Assembly (NCBI GenBank): GCA_028870115.1
Contig: JAGWQH010000029.1
Coordinates: 1-64,000, forward strand
Direction of reading: 5' to 3'
Source: Candidatus Methylomirabilota bacterium
GTDB lineage: Bacteria > Methylomirabilota > Methylomirabilia > Methylomirabilales > Methylomirabilaceae
Length of the DNA stretch: 64,000 nt
In this document: one piece after another, positions 7,753-16,810 of the stretch
Numbering within the stretch: the stretch's first letter is position 1
How the letters are laid out: each line of letters opens with the position of its first letter
The notes under the pieces: model-generated
Told to the model about the DNA's origin: nothing
Database searches by the model: none
What the model saw: the letters and a program-made list of their open reading frames with translations, nothing else
Position numbers and translations under genes: made by a program

Positions 7753-8952
7753 ATGGTCAGCAAGCCAGCCACAATTGTGATCATGATCTCAAAGGGCTCT
7801 GGCGAGGTCGGTCCGGATACCGTGGTATTGGGGCTGCCGTTGCTTCGACGGATTGTGTTGATGGCCTCTCGCGCCGGCTGTCGGGATATCCTGGTTGTCG
7901 ATAATGGATCATTCGAGTGCGGGAAGCTGCTGGAGGGAACGAAGGCGGTGCTGCTGCCTCCAGCCAGGTTAGCCGGCTATCAACCCTCCGATCGTATCCT
8001 GGTGCTGACCGCCCACATCCTTCCCCATCCCTTGCTCCTGACGCATCTGACTGAGATGCCGTTACACCCTGAGGCGATATGTGTCCCCACCAGCGGAATC
8101 GCCGCCGTTGAGACGGCCGATCCCAAAACTTGTCTGTCAATGATCGAGCGCGCAAACGACGACCGGTCTCTGTTCTTCGAGCTGGAGCAGAGCTACCACA
8201 AGGCGAGCGTGTCCATCGATGACGGACGCTGGGTCAGGATCTCGAACCGAGCGGATCTCCCTCATGCTGAGCGGTGGCTCCTGAGGGGTCTGATTAAAGA
8301 TACGGAAGGCTTCATGTCGAGGCATGTCGAACGGAAGATCTCGCTGGCGGTGACGCGCCGCCTCGTGGGCACCGATCTCACCCCGAACCAGATGACCGCC
8401 GTGAGCGTGGCAATCGGTATCGTGGGGGCGCTGTTCTTCCTCTCGTCTACGTCTGCGTATCAACTGATCGGCGCGCTGTTGTTCCTCCTGCATTCGATCC
8501 TGGACGGCTGCGATGGGGAGATCGCCAGACTCAAATATCTGGAATCCCGTTTTGGCGGTCTTCTGGATTTCTGGGGGGATAATGCCGTTCACTCGGCAGT
8601 ATTTCTATGCATCGGTCTGGGATGGTGGATGGCCGACGGGGCGCTGTTACCGCTGCTGCTGGCCTGCTCCGCAACGGTGGGAGGCTTGCTGTCGGCTGGA
8701 TTCGTCTATCGGCAGACCATGCGGCACAAGCGTTCCGAGGGGCCGCTTTTTACGTCCATCACCACCTCTGAGGTCCCATCCCGCCTTTCTGTGCTTGCCG
8801 ATGCCCTCGCAAGGCGGGATTTCATCTACCTCGTGTTCATCCTCTCAGCCTTCGGAAAGGCACACTGGTTTCTGGTGCTCTCGGCGATTGGAGCGCCGAT
8901 CTTTTTCATGGTCGTATTGTGGAACTCGTATAGGGAAGGGGTACAGGCATGA
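7753..8952 (+). CDS. CDP-alcohol phosphotransferase with N-terminal nucleotidyltransferase-like domain
   Basis: About 399 residues. The C-terminal half (from about residue 180) is a CDP-alcohol phosphatidyltransferase domain: LTPNQMT, then the metal and substrate motif D-G-C-D-G-E-I-A-R with the later G-x3-D-x3-D pair in FGGLLDFWGDNAVH, and several membrane segments. The N-terminal half resembles the cytidylyltransferase part of bifunctional IPCT/DIPPS proteins but lacks a clear GxGxR nucleotide signature. The phosphotransferase domain would join CDP-activated lipid or inositol to an alcohol in the membrane. ATG 7753 is preceded by an in-frame GTG at 7750. It overlaps the inositol-phosphate synthase gene by four bases, tying its substrate to inositol phosphate. 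Confidence 0.8.
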   Translation: MVSKPATIVIMISKGSGEVGPDTVVLGLPLLRRIVLMASRAGCRDILVVDNGSFECGKLLEGTKAVLLPPARLAGYQPSDRILVLTAHILPHPLLLTHLTEMPLHPEAICVPTSGIAAVETADPKTCLSMIERANDDRSLFFELEQSYHKASVSIDDGRWVRISNRADLPHAERWLLRGLIKDTEGFMSRHVERKISLAVTRRLVGTDLTPNQMTAVSVAIGIVGALFFLSSTSAYQLIGALLFLLHSILDGCDGEIARLKYLESRFGGLLDFWGDNAVHSAVFLCIGLGWWMADGALLPLLLACSATVGGLLSAGFVYRQTMRHKRSEGPLFTSITTSEVPSRLSVLADALARRDFIYLVFILSAFGKAHWFLVLSAIGAPIFFMVVLWNSYREGVQA

Positions 8953-10322
8953 GTCAAAGGAGTTCGTTCTATCCCGAATTGAAGCGAGACATTGCGTCTC
9001 CTCATGGTAAGTTGGGCGTACTGATCCCGGGGTTGGGGGCGGTCGCGACGACGCTCATTGCGGGGGTCCACCTGATCAATAAGGGACTGTCCCAACCGTA
9101 TGGCTCTCTCACGCAGATGCAGCGCATGCGCCTGGGTAAGCGGACCAGTCCTCGCTATGCGCCGATCAAGGAGGTCGTTCCCCTCGCCGACCTGAACAAT
9201 CTGGTCTTCGGCGGCTGGGATATTTTTCCCGAGGATGCCTATCAGACCGCGTGCCATGCCGGAGTGCTGCCCAGAGAGTTGCTGGACCAGGTCAAAGACC
9301 AACTGGAAGCGGTGAGACCGTGGCCGGCAGTCTTTGATCAAGCCTATGTGCGAAGGCTCTCAGGGACGAACCTGAAGTCAGGTCTGAGCAAGCGGCACCT
9401 GGCAGACATGCTGATCGAAGATATCGAGGCATTCCGCCAGAGGGAAGGGACGCAGCGGGTCGTTATGATCTGGTGCGGATCGACAGAGGTCTTCATGCAG
9501 CCGGCGCCGGTGCACGAGACCATTGAAGCCTTTGAGGCCGGCCTGAAGGCGAACGCCCCGGAAATTTCTTCGAGCATGATCTATGCCTACGCCGCCATCT
9601 CAGCCGGTGTCCCCTTTGCGAACGGCTCACCCAGTTTGGCGGTAGATATCCCGGCGCTGATCGAATTCGCTCATCAGCGTCACGTTCCGATCGCCGGAAA
9701 GGATTTCAAGACCGGCCAGACCTTTCTGAAAACCGTGGTCGCGCCCGGGCTGAAGGCCAAGATGCTGGGGTTGAACGGCTGGTTCTCTACCAACATCCTG
9801 GGCAACCGGGACGGCGAGGTGTTGGACGATCAGGGATCGTTCAGAACCAAAGAGGTCAGTAAGGGCTCGGTGCTGGAGGCGATTGTGCAGCCGGAGCTCT
9901 ATCCGGAGCTGTATGGGCAGGTCTTCCACAAGGTCCGCATTGAGTATTATCCGCCTCGCGGCGATGCCAAGGAGGGGTGGGATAACATCGACATCTTTGG
10001 TTGGCTCGGGCAGCCGATGCAGATCAAGATCAACTTTCTCTGCCGGGATTCTATCCTGGCGGCGCCGGTGGCCCTGGACCTCACGCTGTTTCTGGACCTG
10101 GCGCAGCGGGCCGGATTATCGGGCATACAGGAGTGGCTCTCGTTCTACTTCAAGTCTCCGATGGCCCGAGCGGACCTGAAGCCTGAGCACGATCTGTTTA
10201 TCCAGCATCTGAAGCTGACAAATACCTTGCGCATCCTGGTCGGAGAAGAGGTGCTTGACCACTCCGGACTTGATTACTACGAATCTGGAGATGCCTATCG
10301 AGCGGGCATGGGCGGGGCGTGA
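8949..10322 (+). CDS. ino1: myo-Inositol-1-phosphate synthase
   Basis: 457 residues that convert glucose-6-phosphate to 1L-myo-inositol-1-phosphate with NAD. Visible family marks are LGVLIPGLGAVATTL (NAD site, residues 18-32), WCGSTEVF, the GKDFKTGQT active-site motif, LGLNGWFSTNILGNRDG, and KVRIEYYPPRGDAKEGWDNID. This is the long eukaryote/actinobacteria-type enzyme. It begins four bases inside the phosphotransferase gene and is the last gene of the plus-strand cluster. It supplies the inositol phosphate that explains the rest of the cluster. Confidence 0.93.
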   Translation: MSQRSSFYPELKRDIASPHGKLGVLIPGLGAVATTLIAGVHLINKGLSQPYGSLTQMQRMRLGKRTSPRYAPIKEVVPLADLNNLVFGGWDIFPEDAYQTACHAGVLPRELLDQVKDQLEAVRPWPAVFDQAYVRRLSGTNLKSGLSKRHLADMLIEDIEAFRQREGTQRVVMIWCGSTEVFMQPAPVHETIEAFEAGLKANAPEISSSMIYAYAAISAGVPFANGSPSLAVDIPALIEFAHQRHVPIAGKDFKTGQTFLKTVVAPGLKAKMLGLNGWFSTNILGNRDGEVLDDQGSFRTKEVSKGSVLEAIVQPELYPELYGQVFHKVRIEYYPPRGDAKEGWDNIDIFGWLGQPMQIKINFLCRDSILAAPVALDLTLFLDLAQRAGLSGIQEWLSFYFKSPMARADLKPEHDLFIQHLKLTNTLRILVGEEVLDHSGLDYYESGDAYRAGMGGA

Positions 10323-10323
10323 G

Positions 10324-10348
10324 CCTGTCCTGAGGCTTTGCCGAGGGA
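10324..10348. repeat. Short dispersed repeat between convergent genes
   Basis: CCTGTCCTGAGG followed by CCGAGGG lies between the ends of ino1 and hpnM. The first 11 bases are the reverse complement of the end of the repeat at 7152-7174. It fills most of the 35-base gap of this convergent junction and may take the place of a terminator. Confidence 0.4.
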
Positions 10349-10357
10349 GCAGCGCGG

Positions 10358-11014
10358 CTACATCGACCCCTTCTTTGCCGCCCGCCCCAGCCCCTCCGAC
10401 TCTCGCTTGAGCTGCATCTTCTTGACGAGGGCTTCATACGACTGGTCCCGGATGACCTTATCGAACTGTTTTCGATAATTTCCTACGATGCTCACCTCGT
10501 CGATCACCACATCGTAGGGGACCCAGTCGTTGCCTCGGCGAAGGAGGGCAAAGTCGACAAACGTCGGCTCATTCCTTTTCGAGAGGAACTTGGTTTTGAC
10601 GATGGCGTCCTGCGCATCGATCTTCTCCGAAAGGTAGCTCACCCGTTGGTCGCCGAGATGATCGACCACTAACGTTGTATAGGACTCTACAAACAGATCC
10701 CCGAACAGCTCAACGAAATCTTTTCGCTCCTGGCCTGATCGCTTTGCCCAGTGGCCGGCCAGAGAGCGGCGCGCCATCTCCTGCAGATCGAACCAGCGTA
10801 AGATCCGCTCTTTGACCATCGATTTCCGCACCTCTTCCTTCGCCTTTTCCTGTAAGGCGGGATCCTTCACGATGGCGGTAAGCTGATCCAGCTCGGTTTT
10901 TACCTGATCAGTTGTTCCGCTCGCGAAGGCGAACGCCGCAAAGACCAACAACCCCAGAGCTACGGCTCCACTGAATACTCCCGTTCGTACGGCCAACCTT
11001 GCAGCACCTGACAT
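10358..11014 (-). CDS. hpnM: HpnM / MlaC-family periplasmic lipid-binding protein
   Basis: 218 residues with a signal peptide (hydrophobic residues 13-32, cleavage near FASG). The mature part matches the Ttg2/MlaC family: RWFDLQEMARRSLAGHWAKRS, ELFGDLFVESYTTLV, and NDWVPYDVVIDEVSIVGNYRKQF. These proteins carry lipids across the periplasm. It begins one base after the hpnN stop with AAAGGAG as ribosome site, the arrangement of hopanoid transport operons. The hopanoid label comes from this pairing. Confidence 0.85.
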   Translation of the reverse strand: MSGAARLAVRTGVFSGAVALGLLVFAAFAFASGTTDQVKTELDQLTAIVKDPALQEKAKEEVRKSMVKERILRWFDLQEMARRSLAGHWAKRSGQERKDFVELFGDLFVESYTTLVVDHLGDQRVSYLSEKIDAQDAIVKTKFLSKRNEPTFVDFALLRRGNDWVPYDVVIDEVSIVGNYRKQFDKVIRDQSYEALVKKMQLKRESEGLGRAAKKGSM

Positions 11015-11015
11015 G

Positions 11016-13889
11016 TTACTTCTCCTTTGTGGTAAATACCGTTTCCTGTTCTATGCTCCGAGTGCTCGATTCAATGTGTCCTGTAACGCTTTCAGCCCGG
11101 AACCCCCCGGAACCCAACACCGCTTTCTTTAATGGGTGCCTGGCCACGATGGTGAGGAGGGCCGGCAACACGATAACAGAGACAACCAGGACGGCTCCAA
11201 CCCCCAGCGTGACCAGAAGACCGATGCTGAATGCGCCGCGGTGGTGAGCAATAAGGAGGCTGCCGAAGCCGATCATAGTTGTCAGTGACGAGAGCGCCAC
11301 ACCCTTCCCGATGCTTCTTGGCAGCACGGCGGCCTCCGCCTCCTCTCGGAAGCGATGGATAATCAATAGGCCATTCTCCACCCCGGGCGCCACAATCAGC
11401 GGGATGATAATCAAGTTGGCCAGGTTGAACCTGAGCTGAAAGAGATGCATCAGGCCGGCGGTCCAGATGGCTCCAATCAGCAAGGGGATCTTGGCCAGCA
11501 GGAAGTAGCGCAGATCGCGTAGATTCAGTAAGAATAACGCAGCCACCCCGATCAACGCATAGATCGCCACCTGCTGATATCCTCGCTTCATCGCGGTGAT
11601 GACTTCGTATCCCTTCACGGGGTCGCCGACAGCGTCAGGATCAACCGATCTCAGGTCGCGTACGAACGCAGTCTGCGAGGCAAGCTCCCACGGGTCGCCT
11701 CGCGGATAGACCCGAAGCAGAAACGAACCGTCCCGCCCCACGAACTGCTCTTTCAGATCATTCGGCACATCATTGAGCCCGACCGGACCGGAGGCCACTG
11801 CCCTGGCGAGAAGCGACATCTTATCATAGAAATCGTGGAACAGTTTACTCTGAAAAACGGCAAGTCTCCGACCGATCTCTGCGTGGTCTCGGTATTGGAG
11901 CCGTCGCTCGAATTGATCGATCAGGTTTCGTACTCGCGCCATCTGTTCCAGGGGCGGCTTTTCCTTCCCGGTCCACTTCTCAGCATCCTCCTCCGTCAGC
12001 ATCTTGGCCTTGACCCGATGTAGTGTGTTCAGCAGGTCATCGAGATCGACCGGGCCAGGCTGAGGTAGTCGCGAAAGGTCCACCCCGGCCAAGATCGGCT
12101 CGAGCTTGCGGGCCAGTAGGAGCTTACGCTCTTGATCCTCCGGGATAACCATCGCGATACTCTCGACCTTGCTCACCGAGGGGAGCGCTTCGAGGGCCTC
12201 AGTCTTCGTTCTGACCTCTTCGAGACTCTTGGCCAAAATCGCCCCATAGATGGTCGAACGCTCAGACTGACGGATGATCTTGAGCTCCCAGTCCACCGCC
12301 TCGGTCCCTTCCGCCTGAAGGCGGAGGACGTTGCCGTCGAATTCGATGCGGCTCATCGCATACAGGGCCAAAACTGTCGCGACCGATGATAGAACAAGGA
12401 CGGTACGGGGGCGCCGATACCAGAATTCCATAAAATCCGGGGGCCTCGGCAAGTGCGGCAGCGGCCAGTGGACTTCGCTGGCCTTGCCGATGGCGCGCCC
12501 TTCGACGGATGCTGCGGTGAGCGCCGCCGAAGCACGCAGGGCGGGCCGCTTATCCCACAACAGGAGCAGCGGTGGGAAGACGACAAAAGTCGAGACCAGC
12601 GTGAGCAGCAGGCCGCACCCGGTGATCAGGCCCAACTCCTGCAAAATGCCGATCCCGGTCAAAATGAGGGTAAAGAGGGCGACAGAGGTCGTCACGGCCG
12701 CGTGCAGGATCCCCGGACCGGCCCCTTCAAAGGCCTGCTCCAACGCCTCACGAATCGGGTGACCGGCGGCCCGCTCCTCTTCGTATCGGGCCAGAAGATG
12801 GATGCCGTAGTCCATCCCGATCCCTATCAGCATCGGCGCCAAGACCATCGACAGCATGTTCAGATGGCCGACTGTCACAGCGGCAAACCCAAAGGCCCAG
12901 CAGATTCCCATGACCAGCGCAATCAACCCCATGAGGGGTCTCAACACGCCCCGAAAGACCACCACCACCAACAGAGCTACACCGCCGAGGGAGATGAGCG
13001 ACATCAGCCCGGAATCCCGTTGTGCGGCGGTCACCTCATCGGTCTCGAGGGCCGGGCCCCCCGTGACGCCGGCCATGACCCCCGGATACCGCGCTTGCAG
13101 TAGTCGAATTTCCCGGCGGATCGCTTGAATCGGCCGCTCGAACTTGTGCAGGCTCTTCGTATCCGCTTTCACAGTGGCCAGGACAAATAGGAACCGTTTG
13201 TTATCGGACCATAGGTAGCCTTCCCGTTCGCCGTTCTCATCGGCCTCGACCATGAACTGCTTCCACGGTGAGGTGTAGGTCCGCGGGGCGGCCGCCCACG
13301 CATCAAGTTGCGTGAGCAGCGCAAGAAGCGGCTGAAGCTCGACAGGACCCTTGGCCTCGTCATTCTCCTCTTCGCCCAGGAAGCCTGTAAACAGATGACC
13401 GACCAACGCCGCGCTGATCTCTCGATGGATCAGTTGGAACAGGTGATTCAGGCCCGGATTGGCAGACAGCTCCTCCAGCAGTGAGCGATGCTCCTGTAGC
13501 TTACTCTGCAGGTCGCTGATCTCTTGTGGAGTCAGGTACATCAGAAAATGATCCTCTAACGATGTGAGATCAAAGCGGTAGATTACCTCCTCAATCTCCG
13601 GCAACGCCTCCAGCCGGCCGGCAAGGACAGCGGCATAACGCTTGGCCTGTTCCTGATCTTTGGCCTCCACAACGATGACCGCGCGGTCCGGATCGCCGAA
13701 CGCCTGGTTGTAATGTTCTTGAACCTGGCCGACCCGGCCGCTAAGGGGGGATAGCGCCTCATGCGTGGAGGTGAAGCTCAGTCGCATAATCGATGTCCAG
13801 ACTGAAAGCAGCGTGAGCAGTATCGCCGCAACCAGCGTGATCCTGGGGTAGGCGAGGACCGTATGGGACAGCAGCTTTCGAAGACTCAT
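11016..13889 (-). CDS. hpnN: HpnN-type RND/MMPL exporter
   Basis: A protein of about 957 residues with an RND/MMPL layout: one N-terminal membrane helix (RITLVAAILLTLLSVW), a large periplasmic loop, a first block of five helices with GIGMDYGIHLLARYEEER, a second loop, and a closing block of helices. HpnN proteins move hopanoids to the outer membrane. The second block has GVENGLLIIHRFREE where the first has the usual charged GIGMDYGIH, so the proton-relay Asp is in the first block only. I chose the ATG at 13889; an upstream TTG at 13922 would overlap DUF309. It sits 10 bases after the DUF309 stop and one base before hpnM. Confidence 0.88.
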   Translation of the reverse strand: MSLRKLLSHTVLAYPRITLVAAILLTLLSVWTSIMRLSFTSTHEALSPLSGRVGQVQEHYNQAFGDPDRAVIVVEAKDQEQAKRYAAVLAGRLEALPEIEEVIYRFDLTSLEDHFLMYLTPQEISDLQSKLQEHRSLLEELSANPGLNHLFQLIHREISAALVGHLFTGFLGEEENDEAKGPVELQPLLALLTQLDAWAAAPRTYTSPWKQFMVEADENGEREGYLWSDNKRFLFVLATVKADTKSLHKFERPIQAIRREIRLLQARYPGVMAGVTGGPALETDEVTAAQRDSGLMSLISLGGVALLVVVVFRGVLRPLMGLIALVMGICWAFGFAAVTVGHLNMLSMVLAPMLIGIGMDYGIHLLARYEEERAAGHPIREALEQAFEGAGPGILHAAVTTSVALFTLILTGIGILQELGLITGCGLLLTLVSTFVVFPPLLLLWDKRPALRASAALTAASVEGRAIGKASEVHWPLPHLPRPPDFMEFWYRRPRTVLVLSSVATVLALYAMSRIEFDGNVLRLQAEGTEAVDWELKIIRQSERSTIYGAILAKSLEEVRTKTEALEALPSVSKVESIAMVIPEDQERKLLLARKLEPILAGVDLSRLPQPGPVDLDDLLNTLHRVKAKMLTEEDAEKWTGKEKPPLEQMARVRNLIDQFERRLQYRDHAEIGRRLAVFQSKLFHDFYDKMSLLARAVASGPVGLNDVPNDLKEQFVGRDGSFLLRVYPRGDPWELASQTAFVRDLRSVDPDAVGDPVKGYEVITAMKRGYQQVAIYALIGVAALFLLNLRDLRYFLLAKIPLLIGAIWTAGLMHLFQLRFNLANLIIIPLIVAPGVENGLLIIHRFREEAEAAVLPRSIGKGVALSSLTTMIGFGSLLIAHHRGAFSIGLLVTLGVGAVLVVSVIVLPALLTIVARHPLKKAVLGSGGFRAESVTGHIESSTRSIEQETVFTTKEK

Positions 13890-13899
13890 TCGGCAGGCC

Positions 13900-14685
13900 T
13901 CATATCCGGCTGTATACTCCAATGAGGGGCATATTCGGGATCATCCGACGATCGAAGAGGTCAAACGCCGCTTCTCCAAGCGATTCGATCGACTGCCGGG
14001 CGCGCTCAACCTGCGCCAGAAACTGATCCAGCTCTACGCCGCATCGATCCGAACCATACCTCTTAACCTTTTCAATCCCTTCCTGCAGGAGGAAGAGGGC
14101 GCCCCTGATGTTGTTGTTCTCCAGATGGTGAAACCCGACTGCAATCTGGATAAGTCCCTGCAAGAGAAGACGCGCACCCTCGGCTTCCGTGAGCCATACC
14201 GCCTCGAGGACCTCGTGCACCTCGAAGAACAGGCTCTCATTAAAGAGGTACGCAGCCTCTTCTAGCGACCGCTCCACCTGGCTGGCCGAGCGAGACCTCC
14301 GTCGTGACACCCGCTCTAACACCCGGCAGTAGGCGTCAATCCTGTCAGTTACAGCGGACAGCTCCGCTTGCAGCGCCTCTCCGAAGGCCAGCTGAGCCTG
14401 CCCGCTCTCCTGGGCAAGGGTGCGTAACAAACGAGCCGCAAGCAGCTCATCGATCGCCTCGGCTGCAGTCATCCCAATCCCGACCTCACCGAACGTCCGT
14501 TCTGCCGTCTTGACCAGCGCATCACGGCTCACCCCGGCCTGTCCCTGCCCGCTGAGCATATCCCCAAACGAGCGGAGCAGGTACAGCGGCGCAGCCCGGT
14601 TGTCCATTTGGAGCGCGTTACTCAACAACTCGCTCAGCCGGTCGCGGAGGTCAATACTCCGGATCGGCGGCGGGATAGTCCGCAT
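13900..14685 (-). CDS. DUF309 protein
   Basis: About 261 residues. The C-terminal 130 residues hold the DUF309 signature: FNESLFFEVHEVLEAVWL, then LLLQGLIQIAVGFHHLENNN, then GALFLLQEG. The conserved E, H and H residues resemble a helical metal-binding site, but no reaction is established for the family. The N-terminal 120 residues are helical and not recognised. The ATG at 14685 is preferred over a TTG at 14727. It lies between an acyl-CoA ligase and hpnN in one operon, which suggests a lipid-related role; that is inference. Confidence 0.75.
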   Translation of the reverse strand: MRTIPPPIRSIDLRDRLSELLSNALQMDNRAAPLYLLRSFGDMLSGQGQAGVSRDALVKTAERTFGEVGIGMTAAEAIDELLAARLLRTLAQESGQAQLAFGEALQAELSAVTDRIDAYCRVLERVSRRRSRSASQVERSLEEAAYLFNESLFFEVHEVLEAVWLTEAEGARLLLQGLIQIAVGFHHLENNNIRGALFLLQEGIEKVKRYGSDRCGVELDQFLAQVERARQSIESLGEAAFDLFDRRMIPNMPLIGVYSRI

Positions 14686-14733
14686 CACACATCCGACGGC
14701 CTGCTTGGACCGGTCTCCAGCGCCCAAAGCGTT

Positions 14734-16500
14734 TCAGGTGCCTCCTGGGTTTCGCTTGGCCATCTCCTCTTCGCGCAAGGTACGACGGAGCACCTTCCCT
14801 ACGAGTGTCTTCGGCAACTCCTGCCTGAACTCGACCAAGGTGGGCACCTTGTGCTTTGCCATTCTCTGCTTGCAAAAGTCGATGATCTCCTGCTCAGTGG
14901 CGCGCTCGCCCTCTTTCAGAACGACATAGACCTTCACTGTCTCGCCACGGTATGGGTCAGGCAGGCCCACCGCTACCGCCTCTTTGACCCCTGGATGCTC
15001 ATACAACGGTTCTTCAACCTCCCGGGGATAGACGTTAAAGCCGCCCGCGATGATCATCTCTTTTTTACGATCTACGATGGTGAAGTAGCCCTGCTCATCC
15101 ATATAGCCGATATCGCCCGTATACAACCATCCATCTCGGAGTACCATGGCGGTTTCGCTCGGCTGATTCCAATACTCTGCCATCACCTGGGGGCCCTTGA
15201 CCGCTACCTCGCCGATCTCCTTTGGCGGCAGTGTGCGCTCACCGGTCTCCAGATCCACGATTTTGGCGTCAGTGTCCGGGAGCGGCAGGCCGATCGTCCC
15301 GGCCTTCCTGGCGCCAAAAAGCGGGTTGGCGTGCGTGACCGGAGAGGCCTCAGTCAGCCCGTACCCCTCCACAAGGCGAGCGCCGGTCAATGCCTCGAAC
15401 CTGTTGGCCACCTCAATCGGCAATGGCGCCGCCCCGCTCAAGCAGGCCTTGATCGAATGGAGGTTGTATCTGCCGACTTCCGGGTAATTATTGATAGCCA
15501 CGTACATCGTCGGGACACCGGGGAAGAAGGTGGGCCGATACTTGGCAATTGTTTCCAGGACTTCCTGCACCTTGAATTGCGGCAAGAGCACCATCGTGTG
15601 GCCCAGCGAGATGCAGAGATTCATTACTACCGTCATCCCATAGACGTGGAAGAACGGGATCGCCCCAAGGAAGACCTCAGCTTTACCGCTTTCCCTTTCG
15701 GCTGAGCGCGGGGCAGGCCCTTCGACAGGGCTCAGGGCAGGCTTCACCAGCCACGCGGCGGTCTGTACCGTGTTGCCTACCAGGTTCCTGTGCGTGAGCA
15801 TCGCTCCCTTGGCCAAGCCTGTCGTGCCCCCGGTGTACTGCAGCAGCGCCGGGTCGTCAGAGCCGACCGTGGTTGCGGGGGGCTTCGCGGGAGCAGAGGC
15901 CAGCATCTCCGCAAACCACTCCGTCCCAGGCTTTCGCTCTACTAGGGGTCGGTGTCCTTGCTGCTTTTCCTTCAGAAGAGTGAAGAGCAGCCGGAGCATG
16001 GGCGGGAAAAACTCCTTGATATTCGTCACAATGATCCGCTTGAGGCCGGTCTTTGGGGCGACCTCTTTGACGAGCGGGTAGAGCTTCGACAACACAACGA
16101 TGGTTTCGGCGCCGGAATCGTTCAGTTGGTGCTCCAACTCTCGTGTGGAGTAGAGCGGGCTGGTCGAGACCGCGAGACCTCCTGCCCGCAAGGTACCGTA
16201 ATAGGCGATGACCATCTGGGGGCAGTTCGGGAGAAAGAGCGAGACCCTGTCACCCTTCGCCAGCCCGCGGTCTGCGAGAGCGGCAGCAAACCGTGTGGCG
16301 GCCTCGTCCAGGGCTCGATAGGTCAGTCTCCTGCCATAGAAGATGATCGCTGTTCGATCCGGATACTTCTGGGCGGAGGTTGATAGAAAGCGGTGGAGCG
16401 GGATATCGGGATATTCGAGGCGCGTTGGAACCCACGGGTCATAGTAGGCGAACCAGGGTCGGTCAAAGTCTTGATTCGTGGCAGCAACCGTGCCCGCCAT
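14734..16500 (-). CDS. fadD: Long-chain acyl-CoA synthetase (AMP-forming)
   Basis: 588 residues that activate a fatty acid to acyl-CoA through an acyl-adenylate. Motifs seen: LLQYTGGTTGLAKGAMLTH (P-loop), IPFFHVYG, VEGYGLTEASPVTHANP, DGWLYTGDIGYMDEQGYF, IVDRKKEMIIAGGFNVYP, and the late catalytic lysine in LPKTLVGKVLRR. The ATG at 16500 follows AAGGAG at 16506-16511. An insert near residue 257, reading VKPALSPVEGPAPRSAERES, is encoded by a dispersed repeat (15711-15742) and lies between conserved blocks. It heads the minus-strand operon to hpnM and may feed or remodel membrane lipids. Confidence 0.88.
   Translation of the reverse strand: MAGTVAATNQDFDRPWFAYYDPWVPTRLEYPDIPLHRFLSTSAQKYPDRTAIIFYGRRLTYRALDEAATRFAAALADRGLAKGDRVSLFLPNCPQMVIAYYGTLRAGGLAVSTSPLYSTRELEHQLNDSGAETIVVLSKLYPLVKEVAPKTGLKRIIVTNIKEFFPPMLRLLFTLLKEKQQGHRPLVERKPGTEWFAEMLASAPAKPPATTVGSDDPALLQYTGGTTGLAKGAMLTHRNLVGNTVQTAAWLVKPALSPVEGPAPRSAERESGKAEVFLGAIPFFHVYGMTVVMNLCISLGHTMVLLPQFKVQEVLETIAKYRPTFFPGVPTMYVAINNYPEVGRYNLHSIKACLSGAAPLPIEVANRFEALTGARLVEGYGLTEASPVTHANPLFGARKAGTIGLPLPDTDAKIVDLETGERTLPPKEIGEVAVKGPQVMAEYWNQPSETAMVLRDGWLYTGDIGYMDEQGYFTIVDRKKEMIIAGGFNVYPREVEEPLYEHPGVKEAVAVGLPDPYRGETVKVYVVLKEGERATEQEIIDFCKQRMAKHKVPTLVEFRQELPKTLVGKVLRRTLREEEMAKRNPGGT
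15711..15742. repeat. Dispersed repeat in frame in the acyl-CoA ligase
   Basis: GGGCAGGCCC, then TTCGACAGGGCTCAGG, then GCAGGC. The parts match the repeat inside the oxidoreductase gene (TTCGAC and CTCAGG) and the GGGCAGG arms near 7689. Read on the minus strand it gives ALSPVEGPA, a peptide often produced by this kind of repeat. The ligase frame stays open through it. Confidence 0.6.
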
Positions 16501-16810
16501 TCCGTACTCCTTCAACTTCCAGTACCCTTGTTTCCTGTTGACGCCATGGCCGCTCCCTGGATACGAAGCCTTTGAATAGTCGTTGATGCCTTATTGGAAT
16601 TATCGAGGACCCTCAGAAGCGGCCAGTTGGTTCTGGAATCATTCCGCCCCTTCAATAGACTCAGATGTTGACAGGCTCAGGATTGGTGCGCCACAGATGA
16701 GCACCTCTTTAAGATAGCGTAAGGCAGCGAGAATTCGCAACCAGAAATCGTGCGTCGCACGCATCAGAACCCGACGCCTGAAACCCGTTTCCGATATCCG
16801 GCCATGACGA
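16501..16810. other. Intergenic stretch upstream of fadD
   Basis: About 310 bases between the fadD start and the 37-residue membrane protein. It must hold the fadD promoter, but I see no convincing -35/-10 pair. A 60-codon minus-strand frame at 16639-16821 overlaps the small membrane protein and has no recognisable features; I do not call it a gene. Confidence 0.5.
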
